A stretch of 20,321 nucleotides of DNA, taken from Mesostigma viride. Its lineage: Eukaryota; Streptophyta; Mesostigmatophyceae; Mesostigmatales; Mesostigmataceae. A model generated the notes under the pieces. It made no database searches and was not told the origin of the DNA. It saw nothing but the letters and a program-made list of their open reading frames with translations. Below are positions 1 to 12,111 of the stretch, piece after piece (positions within the stretch are counted from its first letter, which is position 1; each line of letters starts with the position of its first letter). The stretch spans positions 3,879,063 through 3,899,383 of the forward strand of contig RPFO01000026.1 in assembly GCA_009746045.1 (NCBI GenBank). Direction: 5' to 3'. Position numbers and translations under genes: made by a program.

Positions 1-423
1 GTGAGTGGACCATCGGTGGACGCTTGCCTCAGGATCAACATTGCTTTTTGGCAGCCCACAGCTCGACACCTGCCATGTCTCGTGGGATTGCTTGACAATC
101 GGTCACTTGAGCTTACCTCTGTGTCCAAGCACTCATGGATGAGGGGGGACGTTCTTAAAAGGTCCTTGATCCCCATTCTTACCGATTAAGGGACGCCGTT
201 CGATACCAATGTCTTAAGAACCATGGCTGCATTTCCTTGCCCAGCCACACTGCATTGACCCATCCTGCATGTATCCTTGCGCAGATGAACCCGGACCCGG
301 TTATCTCACCCACCCTGCCTGACCGGTGCCGCAGTTGCCATGCGTGACCCCTGTCTTTCACTTGCGCTCATGCTGCATGCACCTCTCCTGCATACGCCCT
401 GTCCCGCGGATTGCTCTGTGCAG
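1..423 (+). other. Probable intron (5' end at the window edge)
   Basis: The window starts with the consensus donor GTGAGT, and an acceptor TGTGCAG ends at 423. Nothing else recognisable lies inside. If this is not an intron, the stretch is the 5' flank of a gene starting at ATG 424. Confidence 0.4.
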
Positions 424-3324
<2,901 letters not shown>

Positions 3325-5136
3325 TCGTTATGAGAGCGAGGCGCGGTGTTTCCGGGCAGTTAATCGCGATGGTCGTTAAACCATTGCGTGGTTTTTCCGG
3401 GCACTGGGGTATAGGATGGGGGCGAGGCGTAGCGGTCCCTGGCGTAAAAAGAGCGAGCGCCGTGTGGCCCTTTATCAAAAGCGGTGTGTGGCGCTGCCGA
3501 GTACGAGTTTTGGTTGTTGATTTTTTAGTATGGGTTATGAGTTTGAATTTTGAGTCGGCATGGTGGCGCCTTGCTGTGAAGTGCATCTCGCGGTGCCGGC
3601 CGCAAGAAGTGACTGGACAGCGTGGAAGTGGAGTGGAAGTGGAGTGCCTGTCACCACGGCTGGGTGCCCACCGGCTGTGGTTGATGGACCTGACCATTTG
3701 TGGGGGCGATGTGATGGTCATTGTGGCTCCAGCGACGCTGGCCACGCGATGCCCTCCCCCTGGCTACTCTATTTTCGATGTCGTTGCCAGGTAAACTTGA
3801 GAGGCGGCGGTGGATACCTCGCCCAGGTTACCGTGCCTGACCCCAACCATGATGCGACCAGCGTGCCCCCAAGCACAGCAAGGACATTGACCTATTGTGA
3901 CCGGTCCAGCAGAGGCGGGCATCTAGCCTCGCGTCGCGCTGCCCGTTGCCATGAACCTTGACACCCTTAATATCGCGTGCCCTGGGTGCATGCGCCACAA
4001 AGTCCAGCGGGGCCACATGGAGGTGGAGCGTTGGACAACATTTTCACAATCCGAGGGGGGTGCCTTGTGAAGCACCACCATTAAAGTAGGGGAGGGAATA
4101 TCACCGAGCTGGATCGTGGCGCCCGCTTATCGCGAGCTGCATGTCAAAGAGGCCACCTCTGTGCTATCATCGAGACAGATGCCCCATGGATGCGCCTATT
4201 GGGGGAGGGCGGCAGGGACTGACTGCCTGTGCCGCAATTGCCCAACGGGGCATGATTTTATCCGTCCCCACCCCCTCCCCCTTCTGCCACATCAGGGGTC
4301 GGATGTGGCAATGGCAATCAGGGTTGGCAACCAGTCACCGGTTCTACCCGTCATCTCGGAGGCTGGTCCTGCGCCAACCTTACTATAGCAATAGGGAAAG
4401 GCAGGCGACGGTGGCGTTTGGAGATGGCGCAGGAGACATGCCCCACCTGGGGTCCTCATGGTTTGGAGTTAGGATAGTTGCATTCTTATTTATAAGTCGT
4501 CTGTGGCGGATCTGGGTGCATGGCCTGCCCGTACCTTGTGGTGGCCTTGCACACTGTCGCGGCGACCACGTCGGGGTGTCCACGTTCGGCTTTGATGGGC
4601 GCGTGATGGAGGGGGCACTCGCTTGGCAGTGGCTTCTCTTCTGACCATGATGGCACGAATGGAGAACAGTAAATGGGGCGGTTGTTCCCCGGGAAAGAAC
4701 GCTGGTCTGCTGTGCATGGGCTGTCAGGCTAGTTGTGTGCCCTGAATGCCCCCTTGCTGTGACTTTGTTTATGGTCTACTTGTTTTGCCGACTGTGTTTT
4801 GCGGGCGGCCGTTTTCAGTGCATCTTGCTGAAGACGACCCTTGCTCTTTTGTTATGTGCGACGACCAGCTTACGTTAGTGGATGAAGGTGTTGTGTGCCC
4901 AATCCGTGGTGATTGTTGGGTTTGAGTGTGTCGCCATTACTGACCAGTACCTAGGACTAGTATTTAGGACCGGTACTTCGGACGTCTGTGGGCCAACACC
5001 CCACGATTACCTAGGAATGCTCGCATGTTTGTGCCGCAATCATGTTGCAACGACCATGGGCTGCATCCACCTAAGGTGAGACAACTATCAGTGTGTAAGA
5101 CAGCCAATGCAAGTTGTGGCATGCCCGTGTTTTTTT
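3325..5136. other. 3' flank / intergenic DNA without recognised gene
   Basis: This contains the presumed 3' UTR of the plus-strand gene followed by mixed-composition DNA. Open frames here are short and lack splice-consistent continuation or family motifs. A small direct repeat, GTGGAAGTGGA, occurs twice near 3625. I see no RNA gene. Confidence 0.5.
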
Positions 5137-5186
5137 ACAACGCGATACATCGCGTTGTAGGGTTAGAACGCGATGTATCGCGTTGT
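5137..5186. repeat. Pair of mirrored palindromes
   Basis: ACAACGCGAT-AC-ATCGCGTTGT (5137-5158) is a 10-bp stem with a 2-nt centre. After 8 nt, AACGCGAT-GT-ATCGCGTT (5167-5184) repeats the same core with the centre reverse-complemented. The two copies are therefore inverted relative to each other and can also pair with one another. Confidence 0.85.
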
Positions 5187-6111
5187 AATCTGACACGTGG
5201 CAAACCTATTAAACATGCGATTTTTGGTCTGAAACTTTAAGTAAAAGAAGAGTATCTTTTACCCATACTAGGTTGTGCCGAGTTCTCAAATTCTGAAATT
5301 CTCAAAATTGTCACTTCATTCACGCCGGCAGACTACCTACGGACTAGGTACCTGCGGACTGCTTGACGCAGAGTCGCCGGGCTTCAAGTTGTGTAACAGT
5401 CTTACCAAACTCGTCGCGAGGTGCCGCCGCGCTATTATCTACTGCTTTTGGTACATGGCTTGCGTTGGGTTCATCGACGAGCATCGACGGTGCAATCCGA
5501 CGGCGGAGAATAAGTTCGCCACAGCACAGCGCGACGCAATGGCTCTTTTCCATGTACAACGTGAGATGCAAAGTCCGCAACGCTGACCGGAAATTCCGTC
5601 CAACACCCTCGTACAGTACTACCAGTCGACCGCATCTCTGCCTATAAACCGTCATATGCGCACTTCAAGGTACCTCAGCCCCCGCCCTCTGAGAATTTGA
5701 GAATTGAGAATTCTGGAGCCAATTTTACCCCGACTTTAAACATAGGTCAGAAACATCTCATAGAATTCAAGAAAAAATCCTGGTATTTTTGGTATTTTTT
5801 TTGTGACAGCTGCAAACAAATATGTACCACTGAAATCAGGCATTTTCGCGGGACGAAGGTGAAGACGACGGCGATGGCGGCAGGTAGATCTCGCCAGTTT
5901 TTGCGCGAATTTCAGTGGCTGTTGGGTGGCACGACTATGATGATGCGTTCAAAGGTTGATAATTAGGTTTCTACGAGTTTGTTGAGGTACTGGGGCAAAG
6001 GAAACGTAGCTTTTTCCAGTTTCTCGCCCAACTTTCATGCGGAAACCCTGGAAACCGGCGTACATATTCTGATCAGGCACTCCGCAAAGGTGAAAACCAT
6101 TTGCGTTCAGT

Positions 6112-6441
6112 GCCGGGCCGCGGAAAACGCGGAAAAACGCGATCTGCAAATGAATCCGACCGGAATCGAACTGGGGACCTCTCGGCGTACATATTATTAT
6201 TCTGTGTGTAGTACTCCTACACACAGATCTCGAGTGATTTATCTAGTACCAAATCCGAAAGGCTTGAATCACTCCCCGGACAGGAGAACTTTTGCGGATG
6301 ACTGTAGGTGTAAGTTGGCGATGCCATGGTAACCGGAGACGTCCGTCCTATAGTCAGCAAAATTGGTGCGAGAGGTCCCCAGTTCGATTCCGGTTGGATT
6401 CATTTGCAGATCGCGTTTTTCCGCGTTTTCCGCGGCCCGGC
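6112..6441. repeat. 73-bp inverted repeat with 184-bp spacer
   Basis: Arm 6112-6184 and arm 6369-6441 are reverse complements over 73 bp with a single mismatch (C/T in CCGGTCGG versus CCGGTTGG). The spacer contains its own perfect hairpin, stem CTGTGTGTAG (6202-6211) with CTACACACAG (6217-6226) and a 5-nt loop. High arm identity suggests a recent or gene-converted foldback structure. Confidence 0.85.
6363..6402 (+). pseudogene. tRNA-Pro 3'-half-like sequence
   Basis: TTGGTGCGAGAGGTCCC, followed by AGTTCGATTCCGG, closely resembles the anticodon-stem, variable-loop and T-arm region of eukaryotic tRNA-Pro, including a B-box-like TTCGATTCC. The expected 5' half is missing upstream and the T stem pairs poorly, so this is a tRNA-derived fragment rather than a gene. 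The other arm of the inverted repeat (6184-6145, minus strand) carries the same piece. Confidence 0.5.
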
Positions 6442-6695
6442 AGGGGGGCCCACAATCAATCTACAATACCCATGCCAAATTTTATTACTTGAGGAGACGC
6501 CATTTCAACAAATACATGACAATTGATGCTCATTGTGAATGCGTTTCCACATGAAATCATTACCATTTCATGCAATTTGGTCACTGGTGCGCTTTCCGCG
6601 TGCACTTTTCATTACTAGATTGCTTAAATTTATTAAAATTTATTAAAATTTATTAACATTTATTAAAATTTATTCAAGTCGGGGTAAAATTGGCT

Positions 6696-6953
6696 GTTTT
6701 TGTCAAGTGTCATGCACTCGGAGGGTAAGCAAGTGAGACAAGTTGTAGATTAAATTTACAATTGCACAACCCTCTCCACGACCCCGCTAGTTCTATTTAT
6801 AGAACGAATTATAATTATTGCCAAAATTGTGCACAAGCCTGTGCACAACCCAACCAGTAATTCCCACTTGAACTTTGAATATTCAAGTGAATGCTCTGGA
6901 GACAGATGTACAGATCGATCTTTACAAATGTACACGAGTTCAGATCAAGCTAT
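6696..6953. other. 3' flank of the minus-strand gene
   Basis: AT-rich DNA between the TIR element and the stop codon of the minus-strand gene. It holds the poly(A) element at 6922-6926 and a GTGCACAA direct repeat near 6830-6850. No gene is seen. Confidence 0.5.
6922..6926 (-). promoter_or_regulatory. TGTAA polyadenylation element
   Basis: TTACA on the plus strand reads TGTAA on the minus strand, 28 nt beyond the stop codon at 6954-6956. TGTAA is the usual chlorophyte poly(A) signal, so it supports both the gene end and the lineage guess. A 5-mer is weak on its own. Confidence 0.45.
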
Positions 6954-7771
6954 CTAACTACCTACTAACAGGCGTTTCTTTACAGGTGCCCGTCCGCTCG
7001 TCTTCTTTACACCCCCCTCCCGCACATCTGCGCCAGCCTTCCCTTGAGGTTTTCGTTTGCCCTGCCCTGCGGCTTGGTCTCCCCCCTTCTCTTGGAGTCG
7101 TGGGGAAGATCTGGTCGCTGGGGAAGATCTGGTCGCCAGGTACCCCTTGTCCATCCACCACTCCAAATACGTTCCCTCAGGTGGCTTGAAACAGTTCCGC
7201 ATCTCGTCTTGTTGTACCTTGAAAATTATGTTGGGCATCGTCCCCTGCTCCCCATTAATCCAGATTCCCTTTTCGTCACACCCTTCTGCCCAAAATTTAA
7301 CGTACCACACGCCCGTTTTATCCACCTTTCGAACGACTCCATGCACCAGGAACGTGTCGACGTGGAAATCAGGCATGTGTGCCAGCTTCATTGGGTCTGC
7401 ATTGAGTTTAGCCACCGAATCAGCAGCCCACGTGGGCTTCCACAACGTATCAAGGCGCTGGGATTGGTTCTTCCGATACTGGCAAAATTCCCGCCGTGCT
7501 TGCACAATACCGAAACCGGACATCCAACAGGCGAGCGGGGCACGACCCGTTTCCCCCCCCCCACCTTCCAGATTCTCCATCCACGTCTGCCAACTTGGTG
7601 GTGGCACTTTCTTGTCTAGTGGCTTGGGCTGGGTTGCGGTAACTGTGACACGTCTTTGTGGCGCTTCCTCCTCAGGTTCCGATTCTTCCGATTCTTCCGA
7701 ATCTTCCTCAAACCCTTTGGGTGGGCCGCCATGCGCGTCATCCTTTGGCGGCTCCTCTTCAGACTCGTCAC
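6954..7771 (-). CDS. Terminal exon of the minus-strand gene
   Basis: After GTCCACACACAG the exon completes a split Gly codon and reads DESEEEPPKDDAHGG, then a Ser-Glu-Glu repeat (DSEESEESEPEEE), resembling casein-kinase-2 sites. A globular part follows, with WQTWMENLEGGGG, CWMSGFGIVQARREFCQYRK, GVWYVKFWAEGCDEKGIWIN and YLEWWMDKGYLATRSSP. The tail is Lys/Arg-rich and stops at 6954-6956. ATRSSP is doubled by an 18-bp tandem duplication. The small acidic-to-globular-to-basic layout is unbroken over 271 residues, making this the most convincing exon of the gene. Confidence 0.75.
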
Positions 7772-10700
7772 CTGTGTGTGGACAAGCAATGACGAGCGGC
7801 GCAATTAGTTATCATTACAATCGCAAATCAAACTTGGGAATATGCAAACATCATAATTTAACCGACCATATTCACTCAGATTAACTTACCCTTTGACAGA
7901 TGACTAGCCGTTGCTCTTGATCGAACGTGCCCGCCAGGCGAAAGGAGCTTTTTGCAGTAGTCGACGGCACGCCCCAACATCCCCCCCCCGACGCCCCCGA
8001 ATTCCCCTCGAGCCTCCCTCCCCTCCCCCCCCTCCTTCCCCCCTTCCCCCGATGCGCCGGTCGACCCGCCCCCCTCTCCGCCCTTCGACCCCCCCCCTCT
8101 CCGCCCTTTGACCCGCCCCCCTCTCCACCCTTCTCTCCCCCCCCTCTCCGCCCTTGGACCCGCCCCCCTCTCCGCCCTTTGACCCGCCCCCCTCTCCACC
8201 CTTTGACCCGCCCCCCTCTCCGCCCTTCGACCCGCCCCCCTCTCCGCCCTTCGACCCCCTCCCCTCTCCGCCCTTCTCTCCGCCCCCCTCTCCATCCTTC
8301 GACCCCCTCCCCTCTCCGCCCTTCGACCCGCCCCCCTCTCCGTCCTTCGACCCCCCCCCTCTCCGCCCTTCGACCCCCCCCCTCTCCGCCCTTCGACCCG
8401 CCCCCCTCTCCGTCCTTCGACCCCCCCCCTCTCCGCCCTTCGACCCGCCCCCCTCTCCGCCCTTCGAACCCCCCCCTCTCCGTCCTTCGACCCGCCCCCC
8501 TTATCACCACCCTCATTCCCGTCCCCCTCATCATCGCCGGCACCATCATCACCAACCTCCTCCCCATCATCACCCCCATGTGACCCGACATCCTCATCAT
8601 CCCCCATTGAGACGTCTTCGGCCGCGGGGGTCTCCGAGGCGGCGCGCTTCCGGCGTTTCTTTTTGGTGCCAGCGCCTGCCGTCTCCAGCGGACGCTTCTG
8701 GGCTGCACCCGCAATTTCCTTGCCCGAACGGCCGTTGGGATTGGAAATATCCTCCCCCTCAGGCCGCTTCCCAAGTACCTTCAGAAGGACCTTAAACCCA
8801 TCCACCTGCTCCTTTGACCCAATGAAGATCACGGGTGGGTTGAAGAATCCCGTGAAATCGCCTAGGTACGACGACCAGTCGTCCTTCACACCATTGAAAT
8901 CTCCACAATCCTTCGCCGCCTTCCAGTCCCTTTTCTCCACCCACGAACCCGTTCGACCCTTCAACAATTCCTCATCATTCCACAGCTTCGCGTGGTGTTC
9001 CAAATTCAGCAGCCATATCCCATTCTTGATATCCGGCTGGTTCACCCCTTCCTCTTCACAACAAATTCGAACCCCTCCATTGCATTAAGTACCACTTGAG
9101 CCAACCGTGTCGGCCCATCGCTTTTCTCCCACGCGAAAGTCTTCATCATGAACTCACAGGTCGTTCCCCGTCAGACCCGTAAACTTTCTTAGAAATCCAC
9201 GGGCCCTGCTGCTCGATTTCGGATGCCAGCTCCTCCGACCCAAACTTCCGCGGGGGTTCCCGCTTCTCCCCCACCTTTTTTTGGCGACCCGACTGGACGT
9301 CCTCTGCCTCGCATGTTCGGCTTGGCCTTCCTCCGGCACAGCCCCCGTCACCACCACAGCCCCCGCCACAGGCTGTACGGGTTGGGGCACCACAGCCTGT
9401 TCGGTTGGGGGTTCGGGCGCAATCAGGACCCACCATTTCGTTTCCTCCTTGTGGGTCGTCCAAAAATCCGTCCTCTCCAGCAGTGCAAGTGGGAAGGTGG
9501 AATCGTCCCTCCCCGTTGGCCTGATAACCGCCCTTAGTCTCTTGGCAGCTACAGCGACCGTATCGGCCACCCTCTGAAGGGCGCTGTCGGCTTCCGAAGG
9601 CTGCATCGGCAACCAGCCGAGGTCGCGTGGTTCGGGGTATTTCCCCAAATCGCGGTTGTAGATCATGAAAAGCTGGACCATCACCTCGCAGAAGATCTTG
9701 GCCATGTATGTCAGGTCATACAAGCACTGAGGAGGAACGTGTTTGGCCTTCACGGTTGCCATGATAGACGGCCAGAATCGAAAGCGGGCTAGACTCCTCC
9801 ACCCTTCCTGTTTGATCCCCCCCCCTTCCTCATCACCCTTCCCTCCCCGTCCAGCTTGTCCGCTGCCACGATGTCCAGAAACTCTGCAAGCTCCTTGGCC
9901 AGCTTGTCCTCAATCGGCATTCCACATCTACTGTCGTCGTTCGGAGCGACCGTTTCATCCTTCACAGCCGAGATGAAGTCGTAGACTTGGGTTTTCTCCG
10001 ATTCGGACAAACCACCCTCGTTCAATCGCCCTCCAACCCGCTCCTCACCACCCTCCTCCCCCTCCCCGTCCTTCCTTGCCTTCTCAGTGCTGCTTGAAAC
10101 CCCATGAATCAAATTCCATATTTCTTTCTGGTCCTGAAGGGGCACCTCCGGCTTATCCCAGGATTCCTCCATGTGCGTCTTGAAATAGTTGTGCACTTCC
10201 AGCAGCGCCGTCCCCCTCGACTTTTTGGAAACGGCCTCGTCTTCTGCATTCAGCCCCCCTCCGATCAGGGCAACCCTCCGATGCGCCTCTCTCCCCTGCA
10301 TGCATGAAATGTGAATCAGTGTTTGAGACAAAAAACGGTCATACAACACACGACTGACATTTTGTCCTTACACTTTGGAAGATCGGCCGTTCCCGAACAA
10401 AAATCACACCCTAATTTCCAGTTTCCAACGGCCGTTGGCGCAAGAAAAATCACACCCTAATTTCCAGGTTCCAACGGCCGTTGGCGCAAGAAAAATCACA
10501 CCCTAATTTCCAGGTTCCAACGGCCGTTGGCGCAAGAAAAATCACACCTAATTTCCAGGTTCCAACGGCCGTTGGCGCAAGAAAAATCACACCCTAATTT
10601 CCAGGCTCCAACGGCCGTTGGCGCAAGAAAAATGTCGACCGAATTTCCAGGTTCCAACGGCCGTTGGCGCAAGAAAAATATCAACCAAATTTCCAGGTTC

Positions 10701-12059
10701 CAACGGCCGTTGGCGCAGGAAAAATGACACCCTAATTTCCAGGTTCCAACGGCCGTTGGCGCAAGAAAAATCACACACTAATTTCCAGGTTCCAACGGCC
10801 GTTGGCGCAAGAAAAATCACACCCTAATTTCCAGGTTCCAACGGCCGTTGGCGCAAGAAAAATAACATCTAGTGCCTAAAACGTTCCCACACCCGATCCG
10901 TTATATTTACCTTTTGCGTCCGCATGTCCTTCATGGGCGGGATCAGTGCTTCCCCCTCCACCTCCCAGCCCTTGAGCACGTCCAGATTGGTGTACTTGAA
11001 CTTCTCCGCGTCCCTCACCAACCCCCTCCACAAATCAAACGCCTCGTCGGTTGTCTCCACGAACTTGCCCTTTTGTTTACCCGCAATCTCGCCAGCTATC
11101 GCAGTACTCACTTGCTCGTCAGAGCCCTCGAAAATCACGGACTTCAACATCTGTGTGTAGTGGTTGCCGTCCAGCACGGCAAACTGCACAAACACGCAAG
11201 GCGTCTGGTCTCGAAATTTACCCTTAAGGCCGGCATGGTCCGAGATGTTCAAGCTCCCCAGCGCGGATTTCGTCAGGTCAACTACTGCCTCACGCTCAGA
11301 TTCATTTGACCACTCGGACGGATCCAACTCCATGGTGATCAACTCGTCTGAGCAAGCGGCCGCCATGTCCTTCAGGGAGTCCGTCCGGAGAATGGACATG
11401 GCTTCCTCGGCCGTTGGCGAACGATAGTATCCGAACCTCTGCACGGCACGGTCACTGTCGTCCCCCGTCAGTATTTTAATGTGGTAAGGAACCTTTTCAC
11501 TCCTCTGCACCCATAAATTGTAGAGACCTGGATCACGGTCTGCCAGCACCTGCCACGCAAACCGGAAGATCGGCACGGCACATTTTGCTTTTGTCAGACT
11601 TGTGCCGGCCCCCACGAACCACGGCGCGAGCCCCCTACAATTCCGCACCGTCACCGTCCGGTGCCGCATGAGTTCCGGGAGTTGGCACAAGTTCTCCGTG
11701 GGGGCCCGTACTTGAGTCGCAATCGCGGACCCCCCCACGATGTCGACATCGTCTGGAACTAGGCGTATCTTCTGCCGCAGATGAAACGCCGCCTGTATGG
11801 TGTCAGTTAGATTCTTGTCGTGCACTTGAGAGGACGGCGCTGGCTCCCAGGAGTCCAAAATGCTGGGCTTCGCATTTCCAGCACGTGTCGTCAGCAGCCC
11901 CTTCCTCTCAAAGGTCTTCACAATAACCGACCATAAGTCGGTGCCCGGTGCTCGTTGGCGCCAGTCCTCAAAAAATGTTGTGAGATTTCCGCCACCCCAT
12001 GTTCAATCTTGTAAGCCCACTTCTCCGCTCTTCTCCGTTCTCGGCCTGGACGGACGCCC
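6954..12059 (-). CDS. Large multi-exon gene of unknown function, nuclear-type protein
   Basis: Exons 12059-10911, 10295-9837, 9726-7890 and 7771-6954 join in compatible phases (donors GTAAAT, GTGATG and GTAAGT; acceptors ATCAG, TGCAG, CCTCAG and CACAG). They give about 1420 residues if one base is restored in each of four homopolymers (11970-11975, 9276-9282, 9166-9169, 9045-9048). No domain is recognised. Visible features are globular N-terminal and middle parts, a KKKRRKR nuclear-localisation-like motif, long Asp/Glu-rich stretches, an 8-residue Gly/Arg/Glu repeat, a globular stretch with GVWYVKFWAEGCDEKGIWIN, and a Lys/Arg-rich tail. This suggests a nuclear or nucleic-acid-associated protein, but function is inference. 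The frameshifts could instead mean a young pseudogene. More 5' exons probably exist. Confidence 0.6.
7890..9726 (-). CDS. Long exon of the minus-strand gene with NLS, acidic region and coding minisatellite
   Basis: It begins CLYDLTYMAKIFCEVMVQLF after CGTTCCTCCTCAG and ends one base into a codon before GTAAGTTAATC. The protein-like frame changes at A7 (9276-9282), G4 (9166-9169) and G4 (9045-9048). One added base at each gives a continuous reading through KFGSEELASEIEQQGPWISK, TFAWEKSDGPTRLAQVVLNA and NQPDIKNGIWLLNLEHHAKL, in the phase the next exon needs. Then follow KKKRRKRAASETPAAEDVSM, an Asp/Glu/Gly-rich stretch and the 24-bp-repeat region. An alternative to the first G4 shift is an intron starting at the good donor GTGAGT (9157 downward) and ending near 9050. 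The choice needs transcript data. Confidence 0.6.
8062..8503 (-). repeat. 24-bp coding minisatellite (8-residue repeat)
   Basis: About 18 imperfect copies of a 24-bp unit, on the plus strand CCCTTCGACCCG plus a C-run and TCTCCG. On the coding (minus) strand it yields RAERGAGR-type, EGRRGGRV-type and GSKGGEGG-type octapeptides. Units vary by one or two bases in the C-run, so the frame moves among all three, none of which has a stop. The product should be disordered and strongly charged. Confidence 0.85.
9837..10295 (-). CDS. Exon of the minus-strand gene
   Basis: It is 153 codons, phase 0 at both ends. The acceptor is TTTCATGCATGCAG and the donor is GTGATG after GAGGGAAGG. It begins GREAHRRVALIGGGLNAEDE, has a charged helical middle (EVHNYFKTHMEESWDKPEVP), an acidic Gly/Glu stretch (DGEGEEGGEERVGG), and a helical end (MPIEDKLAKELAEFLDIVAA). 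The next intron is only 110 nt and has no repeat. Confidence 0.65.
10381..10863. repeat. 46-bp palindromic minisatellite, array 1 (10 units)
   Basis: AACGGCCGTT starts at 10427, 10473, 10519, 10564, 10610, 10656, 10702, 10748, 10794 and 10840, so the period is 46 bp with a single 45. Each unit is CCAACGGCCGTTGG (a perfect 14-bp palindrome), then GCGCAAGAAAAATCACACCC, then TAATTTCCAGGTT. Two units carry variant linkers (TGTCGACCG and TATCAACCA). The array fills the intron between two exons of the minus-strand gene and ends 47 nt from the donor side. Confidence 0.95.
10911..12059 (-). CDS. Exon of the minus-strand gene: globular N-terminal part
   Basis: The exon follows GCATGTGATCAG and ends at CAAAAG before GTAAATATAAC. 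After one leading base it reads RAEKWAYKIEHGVAEISQHF, then shifts frame at six T (plus strand 11970-11975, six A) into EDWRQRAPGTDLWSVIVKTF and stays open to MKDMRTQK. Adding one T joins the two parts smoothly and makes the exon end in phase 0, which matches the next exon. The sequence is mixed and protein-like but not a family I recognise. The 45-46-bp minisatellite lies in the introns on both sides. Confidence 0.65.
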
Positions 12060-12111
12060 CTGATCACATGCAAAAAACATACAGATAGCCGGAAGGTCAG
12101 TACTATGTTCC

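Larger units (their letters stand above)
5717..6695. mobile_element. Non-autonomous TIR element (MITE-like), about 980 bp
   Basis: AGCCAATTTTACCCCGACTT at 5717-5736 is the exact reverse complement of 6676-6695. Directly inside the right end is a 10-bp tandem repeat (TATTAAAATT, about five units from 6625), a subterminal-repeat arrangement common in DNA transposons. No transposase-length frame lies inside. I could not see a clear target-site duplication outside the ends, so the family is unknown and the element may be old. Confidence 0.55.

Noticed and set aside
5158-5166. AGGGTTAG as a telomere-repeat remnant
   Set aside because: A single short match between two palindromes, with no tandem copies.
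5344-5655. Overlapping open frames of about 100 codons on both strands
   Set aside because: No family motif, splice continuation or clear codon bias. Both lie in a G/C-richer patch where chance frames are expected.
6363-6402. Functional tRNA gene
   Set aside because: The 5' half (acceptor strand, D arm) is missing and the T stem has mismatches.
7876-7990. Alternative exon end reading TFDQEQRLVICQR
   Set aside because: It would enter the last exon in a phase that stops before the conserved-looking WYVKFW part. The other frame joins in the right phase.
7044-8795. Plus-strand frames, Pro-rich, opposite the large gene
   Set aside because: They are antisense shadows of the minus-strand exons and the 24-bp repeat, whereas the minus-strand reading has consistent splice phases.
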